Assembly (NCBI RefSeq): GCF_009389715.1 | Contig: NC_052392.1 | Span: 36,629,360 to 36,693,359, forward strand | DNA: 64,000 nucleotides | Direction: 5' to 3' | Source: Phoenix dactylifera | Taxonomy: Eukaryota > Streptophyta > Magnoliopsida > Arecales > Arecaceae | In this document: positions 51,654 to 63,712 of the stretch, one piece after another | How positions within the stretch are numbered: position 1 is the first letter of the stretch | Layout of the letters: each line of letters begins with the position of its first letter | Program-made: the position numbers and the translations under genes | The notes under the pieces: generated by a model | What the model saw: the letters and a program-made list of their open reading frames with translations, nothing else | Told to the model about the DNA's origin: nothing | The model's database searches: none

Positions 51654-53753
51654 TTAACAACCTTTACCGGGCGTAACTTGCATGAGCTGGGCCTGTATGG
51701 TGAGCCAGTGACAGTCATCAAACGAGCACCGTTCCATCCCTTGCAGAGACTCAGGAACATCAGATGGCTGCAAGAAGAAGGGGGTCCATGTCGGGGTCCC
51801 ATCCTCAAACGAATTGTGTGTAAGCCGTCGGATATCAGAACCATCAATCTTTGCAGTGAAAATATCCCCATATGGCTGGTAATGGTGGGGGTTGGAGATT
51901 GGCTCTGCCGACACCCCTGCATAGTCCGATGTGAACACTAAGCTCTTTGAGTCAGGACTGAACCAGGGGTGGTTGGTCCTCCCTCCATCCCCACTGTGCA
52001 CGGTCTTCCTCAACCCAGTCCCATTCGGGTGAATCATGTAGATGGCAAAGCTCCCACTGCCCGGGTTATCCCTATCCGAAGCAAAGGCGATCCATTCACC
52101 GTCCGGCGACCAATTGCACATGGTGTCACTCCATGGCCCCTCGGTCAGCCGGCGGAGCCCTGCACTCTCCCCTTCCACTGCATCCATAATGTAGAGGTTC
52201 TTGTGCCCCGACCGCCCCGACCGGAATACCACCCATTTGCCATCCGGCGATGGGGAAGGGAATGCATTGTTCTCCCCTCCCGTCGTCAGCTTCTTGACTA
52301 CAGGCTGAGAATTCTCGTCATCATCTTCAGGTAGAGTAATGGAAATGATATCGACTCGTGTACTCTCTGAAGCAAACTCAGGACCATGGCTGGTGTAGAT
52401 GACCCCTCTCCTCTTCCAATCCCAAGTCGTTGGGAAGGCATTCCCGGAGAAAATCTCCCTTGGCCCACCGGAGCCATCAGAATTCACAACATAAACCCCA
52501 GGAAACGAAATATAAGCAATCCGACCACCGTCAGGGGAGAAGGAAGGGAACGAGCCATCGATTCTAAAGAGAGAGAATACTTCCGGCGATGGGCTCTTGA
52601 TATTCTCCAGCAGCAACGCAGGGTTGCCATTGCCGCCTCCCCTGCACCGGTGGTAGCCGATCCGGGAGGCGTCGGGAGAGATAAACGGATTGAAATGGTG
52701 AGAATAGGGAGCAATAGGCCGAGTCACCTCCACGTAAACACTGCTTCCACCACTGAGATCAATAAGCTCAATATGTCGGAATTTGGATGTCGGTCTCCTC
52801 GTCGCCACCGCTACAATCCCCGGCGCACCAACCGACGCAGCCGGAGTGAAAGCATGGAAGCCGGGAGGGGTGATTCGATCCACCGAGGCCACCGATAGGG
52901 TGCTTCCAATAGTAATAGCGGCCCGGTAGACACTATACCAGCCGTCGGAGCCCCGGCGGTGGAAGTAGAGGGTGGAATCGTCGGCCCAGCAAGGCCAGCC
53001 GCCGTGCTCGATGAGCTTGGTCCTCGCCGACCCATCCCGGGTGTGGAAGACGTAGATGTCGGTGGAGAGCTCCTCGACCTCACCCGACCAGCCCCGGGCG
53101 CCGGAGGAGGCGACGGCGGTCCAGTGGCCGGAGGGGGAGACGGCGGGGCTGAAGTCGGCGACGCCGGAGGGGGTGAGGCGGCGGGTGCGGCCGGTGGGGA
53201 GGTGGGTGGAGTAGACGGCGGCCCAGCTCTGGCGCGGGGAGCCGGAGGGCTCGTGGGTGGAGACGTAGATGAGGTGATCGCCGGAGATGAGAGAAGGCCG
53301 GTCTTTCAGGGGGATAGGAGGAGGAGAGCGGGAGGATGAGGAGGAGGAGGAGGGCGGGGGGAGCAAGGGGGATTGGAGGCGAGTTGGGAGTTGGAGGGCC
53401 TCGCGTCGCAGAGGAGAGGATCCGGGGAGGAAGAGGTGGTCGAGATAGACGTTGGAGTAGCCGTTGCGCTCGCTGATGTAGAGGAGTGAAGAGGAGTTGG
53501 AGGCGAAGAAGCCGTTGTAGTTGACGGAGACGCCGTCGGTGAGCTGGAGCTCGCTCTGGTGTTCTATTGAGATTGAACGGCAGGAGGAGGAGGAGGAGGA
53601 GGAGGAGGAGGTGGCGAAGGGGACGGAGAAGATATCGAAGCCATAGCGGCTGCGGCCGAGGGTGGTGAAGAGGATGGTGCCGGGGTAGCTGCTAGTGGAA
53701 AGGGGGGAGAATATTAAGAAGAAGAAGAAGGGTAGAAGAAGTTGTGGGTTCAT
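51654..53753 (-). CDS. Secreted TolB/PD40-type beta-propeller protein (DPP6 N-terminal-like)
   Basis: An intronless 699-residue protein. I start at 53753 because MNPQLLLPFFFFLIFSPLST is a good signal peptide; the open frame extends 70 codons further upstream without such character. After two poly-Ser stretches (about 50-60 and 145-155) come repeated PD40/WD40-like blades: FSPAVSPSGHWTAV, FSPDGGRIAYISFPG, SPSPDGKWVVFRSGRSGHKN, NWSPDGEWIAFASDRD and WFSPDSKSLVFTSDYAG, each with the SPDG(x)W(I/V)xF pattern, ending in FTAKIDGSDIRRLTHNSFED. Plant homologues are usually labelled DPP6 N-terminal domain-like or TolB-related. No peptidase domain or catalytic triad is present, so a binding or scaffold role outside the cell or in the secretory system is likelier. 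Function is not known. Confidence 0.9.
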   Translation of the reverse strand: MNPQLLLPFFFFLIFSPLSTSSYPGTILFTTLGRSRYGFDIFSVPFATSSSSSSSSSCRSISIEHQSELQLTDGVSVNYNGFFASNSSSLLYISERNGYSNVYLDHLFLPGSSPLRREALQLPTRLQSPLLPPPSSSSSSSRSPPPIPLKDRPSLISGDHLIYVSTHEPSGSPRQSWAAVYSTHLPTGRTRRLTPSGVADFSPAVSPSGHWTAVASSGARGWSGEVEELSTDIYVFHTRDGSARTKLIEHGGWPCWADDSTLYFHRRGSDGWYSVYRAAITIGSTLSVASVDRITPPGFHAFTPAASVGAPGIVAVATRRPTSKFRHIELIDLSGGSSVYVEVTRPIAPYSHHFNPFISPDASRIGYHRCRGGGNGNPALLLENIKSPSPEVFSLFRIDGSFPSFSPDGGRIAYISFPGVYVVNSDGSGGPREIFSGNAFPTTWDWKRRGVIYTSHGPEFASESTRVDIISITLPEDDDENSQPVVKKLTTGGENNAFPSPSPDGKWVVFRSGRSGHKNLYIMDAVEGESAGLRRLTEGPWSDTMCNWSPDGEWIAFASDRDNPGSGSFAIYMIHPNGTGLRKTVHSGDGGRTNHPWFSPDSKSLVFTSDYAGVSAEPISNPHHYQPYGDIFTAKIDGSDIRRLTHNSFEDGTPTWTPFFLQPSDVPESLQGMERCSFDDCHWLTIQAQLMQVTPGKGC

Positions 53754-56188
53754 CTCTTTGATTCTCTGCTCTCTGACACTCTCTCTGACTCTGAGTTGGT
53801 TGATGCTTGTTATGAACTTTGTCCTGGCAGGAATTAAGAATTTAATACAGTGGGTGGGTCTACATTTGTGGAGGATAATCAAGCATCGTATATTTTTCCT
53901 AAGGATAAGAAGGATTTTGTCCACTTGTGAGATATTTGAAGTCAAGACAGGATAATGGAGCAAATCGTATATGGGGTGAGGGGTGAGAGTAAATCGGATC
54001 CGTTTTGATATCTAAATCCATGTAGGTATCAATAAATTTTTAAACATCCAGCTAATATTTTTATCTATATTTATATTTATTTTAATAAAATTTTTTTGAT
54101 TTGTAATATTTAATTCTATTTATAATTTTATTTAATTTTATATAGCACTTAAAAACTTTTAAACAAAATATATAATCATATTAATATATCATTAATTTGA
54201 TTTACCATCTAATTAATAATATTTTAATTTTATGGTAGTAAAATTTATTTATCTCACTTATATTTATATTTATATCAATAGTTTTAATATTGAATTTGTA
54301 TTTATATTTATTTAAAATAAATATAAATATAAATTTTTGTATTTGAGTAATATTTGTGCTAGTTTTTATATTTATTAAATAAAATAAATATAAATATGAA
54401 TATACCAGTATTCAAACTATATCTGATTTGTTTCTAGCTCTATATATTGTTTGTAAGAAAGATACATATTTGTGTCTTTATGGCTGTCATTAGTTATCCT
54501 TTTAGGCTGTAGTTAGCATCAGAAGGGGGATGCAGATTTTTTTCAAAAAAATTATCTTCTGATCCCTCAACATCTTTCATATTGCATATACATTCCAGTA
54601 TTTTTAAAAGTTTCAATTAAGCTCTTCAAATTCTTAACTAACAGCAATGTAGTCCTGCTATCTATCCCCGTTAATTAGATCTTAACAGATTACTTTTAAG
54701 GCCAAAACATATCCTTCGCTTCATTTATCAGAAGAGGTAAGAGTTTTTTGGTTTTAATGGTGGCTGAATACGTGAACGTTGAAGGCAAAGGAGGGCATGG
54801 CAGTGGCGAGGAAAAGGTACGAGGAGGTTGGTAATAGTGAGGGCGAAGGCATGGATGAATGGTAGCGTTCTCAGTATCGTGGACAAAGGCCGGGAAGGAC
54901 CTGTTGTCGAGCCAGGAGGAAAGCCATTTAAGGAAACAGCCATGGAGAGGTTGATGCGGGAGGAAAGCTGGTCGGAGATGGTGATGTTAAAGACGAAGAG
55001 GAAGAGGTAAAGGGAGGAGATGGTGGGCAGTAGAGAATGTGGAAGATGCTTAACCCGGCAAGAGGATATCTGTGATGAAGATGAGGGTGATCACGAGGAA
55101 GAACAGCAGTAAACCCGGCCGAGCTGCATGGGGTGAGGGTGGCAGAGAGGATGTTACCTAGGCAATGTCATCCATGCGAGAAATAAAATCTGCAATTGTT
55201 ATCAATGTCAGCATTTTGACAAAAGCCTGGATATAAAATATGAAATTCCATCTTCTCAGAAACAAAATCACAAAATTTATGCAATTAAATGCCTAAGAAG
55301 AGGATTAGAAGTATTGTAATCATAAGCATCAGTTGGAAAAACAAGTCATAATTGATGATGGACATTTCTAGGGTGGGATACCAAAGCTTAAGAATGTAGT
55401 ACATAATTGATCCTGCCAAGCTTTAGATTGTAGCATATAACCGAAAGTTTTAAATATGAGAGGTGTATTTGCAAGACTGAGAGATGATTTGCAATAGACA
55501 CAATTGAGGGTGTTAAATGATAATTATTATCATTATTATGATTTTGTCTATTGACAAGACAAGGAAGAATCGAGGCTCCGAAAGCAATGACATCACATTT
55601 CAGTATCAATAAAGACACGTACAAATTATCTTGGATATTTTTATATTGACATGACGGGGAAGAATCGACACGCCACCGGTAAAATATCAACTTTGATTTA
55701 GAGAGACCAGAGACCTCGATTACAAATTAATCTATTCCAAAAACTTGTTTAAATATGTGCTATATGCTTGAAAAATGAAAAGATATCCCTCCTAGCTTTC
55801 CTTAAATTTAGGAAACAAACACGCTATTCTTTCTAGACAATACTAAATTTGTATTGTTTTTTCAAGAAGTGCCGTAACAACAGGTAACAAAAGCAGATAA
55901 CAGTACATGATGAATTGGTTCCAGTACATTTAAAGCACGGATGACATTCTTAAAGAGCAAGTCTGATAAACTAACAGCATTACTAGTTTGTCCATTAAAA
56001 CTAGCAACTGCTAGCCGAAACTATTCCTTGAAGCTCGAAACCCATATGTAGGCAAAGCAAATTAAACCACCGTCATACCAAACAAGCCTGCAACTAGCGA
56101 AGTCCCTAGCATTTCATGTCTGGAACAACATGAAAAATCCCATCAAAAACAGGCAGTTGGTGACACCTGAATCCACCGACCTCTGCGG
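53754..56188. other. Intergenic DNA between two minus-strand genes
   Basis: The first 200 bp contain the promoter and 5' UTR of the beta-propeller gene (GA-rich near 53760-53790). From 54000 to 54430 there is very AT-rich DNA with TATTTATATTTAT repeats and weakly inverted ends (AAATCGGATCC...; ...ATCTGATTTG), possibly a decayed MITE. Near 54740-55160 the minus strand looks coding-like (LDNRSFPAFVHD, ATIHPCLRP) but is short, broken and not recognised. The remainder shows nothing. Confidence 0.35.
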
Positions 56189-59100
56189 CTAGGAACAACA
56201 CATCACGTATCTTCCTACAATATTGGCAACAGGAAGAGGTCCCCTGCTCTCCAAAGAAGAAACCGTCTTAGCTAGCATTCACTCACGGTGGATATACCCA
56301 AAAACTAGATAAATGATTTACCCCAGAATAACAATATAATGTGTATGAAGAACTCACCAGACATGCGAATCATAGCTGTTGTTCCGGTTGTCGCCCATCA
56401 CATAGACATGGCCTGCAGGCACGCGCTGCAAATTCCACAGGAGAGAAAATGATTGCATGAACTTTTAACAGTTGCATCACTTACACAGTACGACGCAAGC
56501 AAATTAATGGGATACAGACCAAGCAGACGATGATCCATCTGAGGCTTGTAATGAAATGATTCATTACCACGAAGCACTCGAGATGTCAACAACATGGAGC
56601 AGACCAGGCCAACTCTGAGATCTTCCTGCTTCCATTGTGCCTATTTCCTGGACCTGGCAGTAGCAACTCCTTAATGTTGTTCAAGAACACGCTCTGCTGG
56701 TGCATCATGATTAAAAGAATTATAACGAGGCTTATATTAGGAAATAGGGACAAACTGTCGCTCTCATTCTGTAAACTGGTTTTTCTGCAACAAATTCTTC
56801 CTTCTGGGCAACTCCGTTGATGAAAAGCAAACCATGGTGAACCTGCAGTAAAGCAGAAGTGTAAATTCAATAACAATATGAAGACCTCAAACATGCGATT
56901 TATGTATGTTAAATATATACACGAATGTATGTGTTGTATGTATTACTGTTTTCTGAAACAAAATGAAATAAAAAGGTTTGAATTAGCATTGCAAATTTGT
57001 TGTAATTCATAGACAGAAAGGATCACTTGACCTGTACGGCCTAACATATAGAAATGGAAAGCAGTGCTAAGCCATCACGTTATGTGATATTGTAAAGAGT
57101 GGCAGAGAAGTTAGGGTACGACGCAGAACAAAGCCTTTCCCATCCACTTGCAGCATATACATAGGTAGCTCCTCACCAAACATGGGATGCTTGTGACCTT
57201 TGTTACATGGACTTGGATGCTTATGCCGGGTATGGGTGTGTCTGAGAATCCAACCTTTGAATATCTAAAAATTTCTTCTTACAAAGCTATGTCCAAGCGT
57301 CATTACCAGTGTCCAGGTTCAAATAGTCGGTATGGGTACCCTAGGCTAAATTGAAGGATCTGGAAAACACAGCTTGTAACAGCCCTAGCGGAGTATACAT
57401 AATAATATCTGATGTGGGGATATAACAGCCTTGGCCCAAACATAACCTCTTGATCAGGATCAACGATTAGAAGACAGATGATTTCTTATTACAGATCATG
57501 AATCCTAGATCTTATAACATCTAATCATGGGATCACAGCACTCTATCAATATGGAGTTACCTCAGGGATACCAAATCAAGCAGCCAGCCCTCTATCTCGA
57601 CCCAGTGTTCTTTCAAGCATCATATGAAAATTACTATCTAGGTAGGACTTTAGGTGCTTTAACTAACATGTTAGCAGACGCAAGGACTCAAGTCCTAGCA
57701 GGACATCCCACGGAACACCGAGACAAGATACCTCCCGAGCGTCGAGACAAGACCATCCCGCAACTGTCCCAACATCCCAAGGCACGTCTTGGGGCATCCC
57801 CTATCCCAAGGGTCGGGACAGAGCAAAACAGCTGTGCATCCTATTCCATAAAAAAACCAGGACAATCCTATCCCACGAGATTTAAGACCTTGAGTAAAAG
57901 ATTTATATTTTTTTATAGCAAATTCTACATTTTATGCAAACTTTTCAGTGGAAATTACTTTCCACATAAATATCACATTTGCTAAGAAAATTTACATTCG
58001 GAAAAAAGTAGAAGCTTACTCTTTCTAATAAAGCAATGGGATTGGTTAATTCTAGTTTGTCAATTAAATTACTCAATTTGGTCATTCTTACTTGGATTTC
58101 CAAATTCATGACTTATTTCCACTTAAACTCATATGGCATTTTTAAAATCACAAATGAGGAAAAAGGATCACTTTATTATGATTTATAACTACTTTACACA
58201 TTGGGCACTTCTTTGGTGCAGATAACTATCATGGGCAATGTTACTTAGATACTTCATACAAATATCAAGTGCTGAAGTGTCCAGAAGTGTCGGGCAGAGA
58301 TTTTTTGAAAAAAAAAGAAGAAGATAGACATATGCCCATGTTATATTCGTTCATTCATTCATTTATGCAGGTATGAAGGAATTTATATAAGCGTGCTTGC
58401 ATGCAACACGTGTACATATATGTCTATGCATATCTGTGTATATGCATATGCACTAGGTATATGCATATGTTTGTGAAGAATTTGTTGCAGCAATTGCTTT
58501 CTGATTAGATAGAATATATAATCCTTTGCTAGATGTTATATTAGACTTGATAACTTCTAAGTACCAAAATTTAGCATGTAAGCATGACAATATCATGGTA
58601 GGCTAATTTGAAGTGTCGGAGTGTCACAAAGTGTCCAAAGTCTCTAGATGTCTAGATACAGTGGAAACCAGTTCTTCATATGCATATGTATATGAAGAAT
58701 TTGCTGCACCTCTTGCTTTCTAATTAGATAGCATTCATAAACCTTTGCTAAATGTTGTATTAGACTTGAAAACTTCTAGGAATAAAAATTTAGCATGCAA
58801 CCATGACAATATCATGGTGGGCTGATTTGAAGTGTCAAGGAGCATCATAAAGTGTCAGTGTCTTGATATGGCAGAGAAACCAGTTCTTTACATGTCCAAG
58901 TAACACTGGTCATGGGTGAGTGAAACTGGTATTGAGCCAGCTATAGGCATTTGGGCTCTCTATAAACTAGATCAGCTTCTTTTTGAAGTGCGACCTTAAA
59001 TAACTCCACCAATCTTCTTGAGTATCCTCGCGAGGGCCCTTTTCATTGACCGGCCCGCACACAGTTGGGCCAGTGGGCCAGGCCCATTGGCCGTTGCGGT

Positions 59101-62100
59101 CTCTAGCTCTCCAGGGGCTATAAAAGCCCCAAACATCCTCCCTCAGAAATAGGATTTTTTGAACGACGTCGATGTCGTGGAGAGGGTCGTCGCAGTTCAT
59201 CCCCGGAGCTAGGTAAGCCTCCCGACCACCTTGTTTTCCATTTTTCCCTACCCTTCCTCCTCCCGATCCACTCGAGAGGATAGGTAAATTAAAAGAGAAA
59301 AAGAAAGAAGGGTATACTTTGGATTTTAGATTGATCAATTAGGAAAATCTAAGTCTTGTGGACCAGCAATCAAAAATCCAATCAACGGAGGCTTTCCATC
59401 ATCACGGAGTCCACAGAGGGATTGACAATTAACAATTAAATAGCTGTTTTTATTTCCTTGGGCCTCTCAGGCCTTCCATTCAAGAGAGAGAGAGCGTGAC
59501 ATTTTTTTTTTGAATTTAATATACGCATGATTTTCCGCATATTTTATTGTTTATTGCTTTGGGTATAACTTTATGCTTATTCTTAAAAATTGACAGTAGA
59601 TTTTCATGTCTAGGGTCCCCATTAAAATTGACAGTAGCTCCGGCACCACTTCTCGCCGTCAAGTTCGACACCGCTTGTCGGAACTTGAGTTCGTCGTCTA
59701 GTCCGACACCGCTTCTGTTGATATTTCGGATTTTATCATTTTCAACTCTCTTATATTTTGATTTGTTTGCAGTGATTGTCTTAATTGTTTTGTTTGATAA
59801 TAGTATTTTTAGATTCAAATGTCTAATAGAAAATTTGAATGTGGATGTGAAAAAATCAAAAAAAAAATCGAAAAATTCATTCAATCTCAAAAAAGAGCTC
59901 TAGATAGATTTGTTGTCATAAACAAACAAAACACTACATCAAGTTTAACTCAAAACGAAATAGAGTTTGAAGATGACATCAAAAGAACGAAACAAACATC
60001 TACTAAAACTAGTTCTCTACTGAAGAACACAATGAGAAATTAGATGAAGATAGGATAAACAAGGATAGTGTAGAATTTAATGAAACTAGTTCTATTTCTA
60101 CAAATATATATGATCATGGTCAATGAAAAAATATTAATACAAAGTTGAGAGATCTATTAGTGAAAAGAGGTCCAATTAGAGATTATGATATTCATTTTTC
60201 TAGAGATGAAAATAATAGACACTTCTTTACTATACATTACATTCATAAGTTACCTAATGGTGAAAAATATGATAGAAAATGGTTAGTATATTCGAAGAAT
60301 TTGGATAGAGTATATTATTTTTGTTGTAAATTATTTGATTCAACGCATAGCATGAGTCACTTAGTCAATAAAGAAACTAGGGACTGAAAAATTTAGGTAT
60401 TAAGCTCAAAAGTCATGAAATAACTAATGCACATATTACTAGCATGAATAAGTGGATTGATTTAGAAGTGAGATTGTTGAAAAACATAACAATAGACAAA
60501 AGTCTACAAGAACAAATAAACCAAGAGAAGGATCATTGAAAAAAGTACTATTTGAGAATTATTGTTGTTGTGAAAAATCTTGCAAAAAATAATTTAGCAT
60601 TTCCGAGAAAGAATGAAAAGATCTACCAAAGTAATAACGGAAATTTTCTAAGTATTATTAAAATGATTGCAAAATTTGATCCAGTAATGCAAGAACATGT
60701 TTGGCGCATTTAATATGGTGAAATTCATAATCATTATTTAGATCATAAGATTCAAAATGAATTGATTCAAATATTAGCATCTAAAATTAAAACTATAATA
60801 ATTAAAAAGATTAAAGTAAAATACTTTTCTGTAATACTTGATTGCACTCCTGATGCAAGCTATCAAGAACAAATGATCCTAGTTTTAAGATGTGTAGATG
60901 CTTCAACAAGTCCCGTAAAAGTAGAAGAATATTTTTTAGAATTTTTAGAAATAGATGATACCTCTAGAAAAAGTCTTTTTGTGAACTTATAAATATACTA
61001 GAAAAACATAAACTTAAAATTAATGATATTAGAGGATAAGGGTATAACAACAAGTCTAATATGAAAGAAAAACATTAAGATGTACAAAGAAGATTATTGG
61101 ATATAAATTCTAAAGCGTTTTACACACCATGTGAATGTCATAACTTAAATTTAGTATTATGTGATACTGCTAACTCATGTCTTAAAGCTATATCTTTTTT
61201 TGAAGTGATACAACGAATTTATACCTTATTTTCTTCTTATACAAAATGATGAAAAATTTTACAAGATAATGTATCCACATTGACTCTTAAACCTTTGTCA
61301 CAGACACGTTGGAAAAGTCATATTGAAAATGTCAAAGCAATTAAAAACCAAGCTCCTAAAATAAGAGATGCCTTAGTTCAATTAGTGAAAACTAGTGAAG
61401 ATCCTGAAACAAAGAGTGAAGCCACATGCTTAGCTACATATGAGATTGAAAATTTTGAATTCTTATTGAGCATGAATATTTGATATGATATATTGTTTGT
61501 TGTTAACTCAGTTAGTAAGAACTTACAATCTGAAGACATGTATATTGATATTGTTATAAATCAATTAAAAGATCTTCTTTCTTATTTGAAAAGTTATAGA
61601 AAAAATCGATTCATGACTGCTTTGGTTTCATCTAAAGAAACTGCAATTGAAATGAAAATAAAACCTACATTTCGTAATAAATGTGTAATCCGTAGAAAAA
61701 AATAATTTGATGAAAATAGTAATGATGAGATAGAAAAATCAACCGAAGAATCTTTTAGAATTGATTACTTTTTATCAAGCTATTTCTTCAATTCAAAATA
61801 GGTTTGAACAATTCACCATACATGAAAATGTTTTTGATTTTTTGTTTAATTTTAGAAAGTTAAAATCTTTGAACGAAGAGGATCTGAAAAAGTATTGTCA
61901 TAATCTTGAAAACTTTTAAAAGCATGGTCAATATTCTGATATTGATAGTCTTGATCTGTTTTCAGAGTTAAAAGTTTTAAAAGAAGTTTTATAAACAAAA
62001 ACTAGTACCCCTATTGATACTTCACGTTTTATAAAAAAAACAAATTCTTTTTCAAATGCATGCATTGCTTACAAAATATTGTTAACAAGACCTGTAACAG

Positions 62101-62940
62101 TTGCTTCTGCTGAAAAAGAAATTTCGAAATTAAAGTCGATAAAATCTTATTTTTGGTAAGGAAAAAAATAGTGCACAGGGTACATACCTCGACACAGTCT
62201 CCGGCCTTTGCAACAATCCTTTTTATTAAAACATCATCCTTCTTGAATCCAAAATCCTGCAAACAGAACCAATATGAGAGACCCAAACCAAGAATAGGAG
62301 CAGAAAGTTAAAATGAAAATATTTCTCATGGCAAAACCAAAACCTGTAAACAAGTAGGGGCCCTGAAAAGGACAATATCATCCACGGAAGGGCTCCTGAA
62401 ATAGTATGAAACCTAGAAAAAAGAAAGCAAACATTAATTAAGAAACTTTTAAAAAAAAAACAAAGTTATGATATCCAGAAGCCACAAAAATTCAAATGGA
62501 CACAGAACTCCAACAATGCTTAGCTTCCTTACCTTTTCAGCGATGATCCGATCACCAGCACGGAAAGTAGGGAACATGGAGGAAGAGGCAATGTAACGGA
62601 CTTCAGCAAACATGGTCGATATCAAGAGCAGCACAAGAAAAAGCTCGAGCCCATCAACCCCCGGCCACCACCGCCTTCGAAGAGACATCCAGCTCCCCTT
62701 CCCATTAGCCTCATTTCCAATCGCCACGGCCTCACTCTCCAAGAGAGAGTGAGAACGGGGAGGGATCAGAGACATCAAGGATTCATGGCACGGCATCCAT
62801 CGGAGGGAAGGGCAAGAGAGAAACTGGCACAGCCACCACGACTTCAGGAACCGCATAACACAAGAGGAGAAATTGAAGAGGAAAAGGAGAGGACGGTGAC
62901 GGCAAGGAGAAATGGAGGAATGGAGTGGGCGGGAGATCAT
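56189..62940 (-). CDS. Plant signal peptidase I / chloroplast processing peptidase-like protein
   Basis: A membrane serine peptidase of the type I signal peptidase family, which removes targeting peptides. I read six exons on the minus strand: 62940-62533, 62412-62344, 62256-62188, 56842-56756, 56425-56358 and 56243-56189. Exon 1 has a membrane helix ([14 protein letters not shown]) and box B SSSMFPTF with the catalytic Ser. Exon 2 gives [19 protein letters not shown]. Exon 3 gives [16 protein letters not shown] with the catalytic Lys. Exon 4 gives [17 protein letters not shown]. Exon 5 gives box [20 protein letters not shown]. Exon 6 gives [14 protein letters not shown] and then TAG. Splice sites are canonical except the exon 4 donor, which is uncertain. 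The start may instead be 62856 (MRFLKSWW). Organelle targeting is inferred from the family. Intron 3 is 5.3 kb because of inserted DNA. Confidence 0.9.
57000..58470. other. Intron 3 of the peptidase gene, left part
   Basis: AT-rich intron DNA. A region near 57360-57900 with CCCAACATCCCAAGGCACGT-like and GGTCGGGACAG stretches resembles repetitive DNA, but no element ends were found. Confidence 0.35.
58475..58890. repeat. Diverged tandem duplication of about 200 bp in intron 3
   Basis: Two adjacent copies, about 58475-58670 and 58690-58890, share ATTAGACTTGA(T/A)AACTTCTA, AAATTTAGCATG(T/C)AA and CATGACAATATCATGGT(A/G)GGCT followed by GAAGTGTC. A possible short ancestor is seen near 58250-58290 (AGTGTCGGGC). 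Confidence 0.7.
59060..59215 (+). promoter_or_regulatory. Promoter-like island inside the peptidase intron
   Basis: Several TGGGCC/GGCCCA motifs (59066-59095; TTGGGCCAGTGGGCCAGGCC) resemble plant site II elements of housekeeping genes. They precede a TATA box GGCTATAAAAGCCCC at about 59115. Downstream an ATG at 59172 opens [13 protein letters not shown], followed by a GTAAGCC donor. The segment is GC-rich in AT-rich intron DNA and faces opposite to the peptidase gene. It may be the promoter and first exon of a captured or decayed gene; I cannot name it. Confidence 0.4.
59819..62160 (+). pseudogene. ZMYM/TTF-type hAT transposase pseudogene
   Basis: Plus-strand relic of a hAT transposase of the ZMYM1-like group. 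Segments in successive frames read a Lys-rich N-terminus, [16 protein letters not shown] (about 60145), a TTF-type zinc-finger-like [30 protein letters not shown] (about 60815, catalytic core), [15 protein letters not shown] (about 61135), [16 protein letters not shown] (about 61295) and the dimerisation-region start [19 protein letters not shown] near 62100. At least seven stops and several frameshifts break it. It ends about 25 bp from exon 3 of the peptidase gene, whose intron it occupies in the opposite direction. Element termini were not found. Confidence 0.85.
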
Positions 62941-63712
62941 GCGAGGAGGGGTTTTAAACGGACGGAGAGGACACGGATGCGGCGGAGGCGCTGGTCGACG
63001 AAGCAGTGGAGGGAGCAGTGGAGGGTGGGAAGGAGGCGCCGGGCGCGGACGCGCAGCTCCAGGAGGAGCAGATCAAGAAGGAATTCTCCCAAGATCAGGG
63101 GCTTCTGCGAGTGATTTCGGTCGTCTGGAACAAAGGAGGGGGATGGAGAAGTGAGGAGGAGGAAGACAAGGAGAAGGTACAGGAGATATTCAGGCATAAT
63201 AATAGCTCTAATGAGGATGGAAACGGAACGAAAGAGGTCTTTCTTTAGAGAGGGGAGGAAGCGGTGGACGAAGAAGCCATAGGAGGGGAGTCTCTCTCTT
63301 CTTGAAGAAGCTTTTGGGGAGCAAGAGGGGAAAATGGAAGGAGAGAAGAGGAGGAACTAAAAAGACAGGAGAGAGGAAGGAAGTCAGACGCGGGTATGGA
63401 TTGTCGGAAGATGGGCCCAAAGTTTCCTTGCTCTCCAAGTTTCTCCTACGGGCCCGAAAGTGGAATCGGGCTCTCGGGTAATGCGTTCACACACGCCACA
63501 GACACAGGTTTGAGGTCCAGTTACGACATCCTTTAAAGCCCAGATGATGGATAGGGGAAAAAAGAAAGGTAAAAAATGGAAATCTAATATCCCATAAGAA
63601 TATTTTTTGAGCTCATAATCTGTGGAACTAGAGGAGCCTACCTCTCTGTCTATGAATTGAATGAGGGATCAGCCATAGTCTGCTCCGTATCCAGTCTCAC
63701 CTTTCAAATATC
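62941..63712. other. 5' region of the signal peptidase gene
   Basis: Promoter and 5' UTR side of the minus-strand peptidase gene: C/T-rich on the minus strand (GGAGGAGGAAGAC-type runs on the plus strand near 63150), with higher GC near 62940-63130. No separate gene is supported; open frames here are short and in many overlapping phases. Confidence 0.4.

Noticed and set aside
53754..53963. An upstream start for the beta-propeller protein
   Set aside because: The 70 extra codons are not signal-like and lie in GA-rich promoter/UTR-type DNA; the ATG at 53753 begins a clear signal peptide.
62749..63248. Plus-strand arginine- and glycine-rich open frames near the peptidase start
   Set aside because: They overlap exon 1 and the 5' UTR of the minus-strand peptidase gene in several frames and have low-complexity composition.
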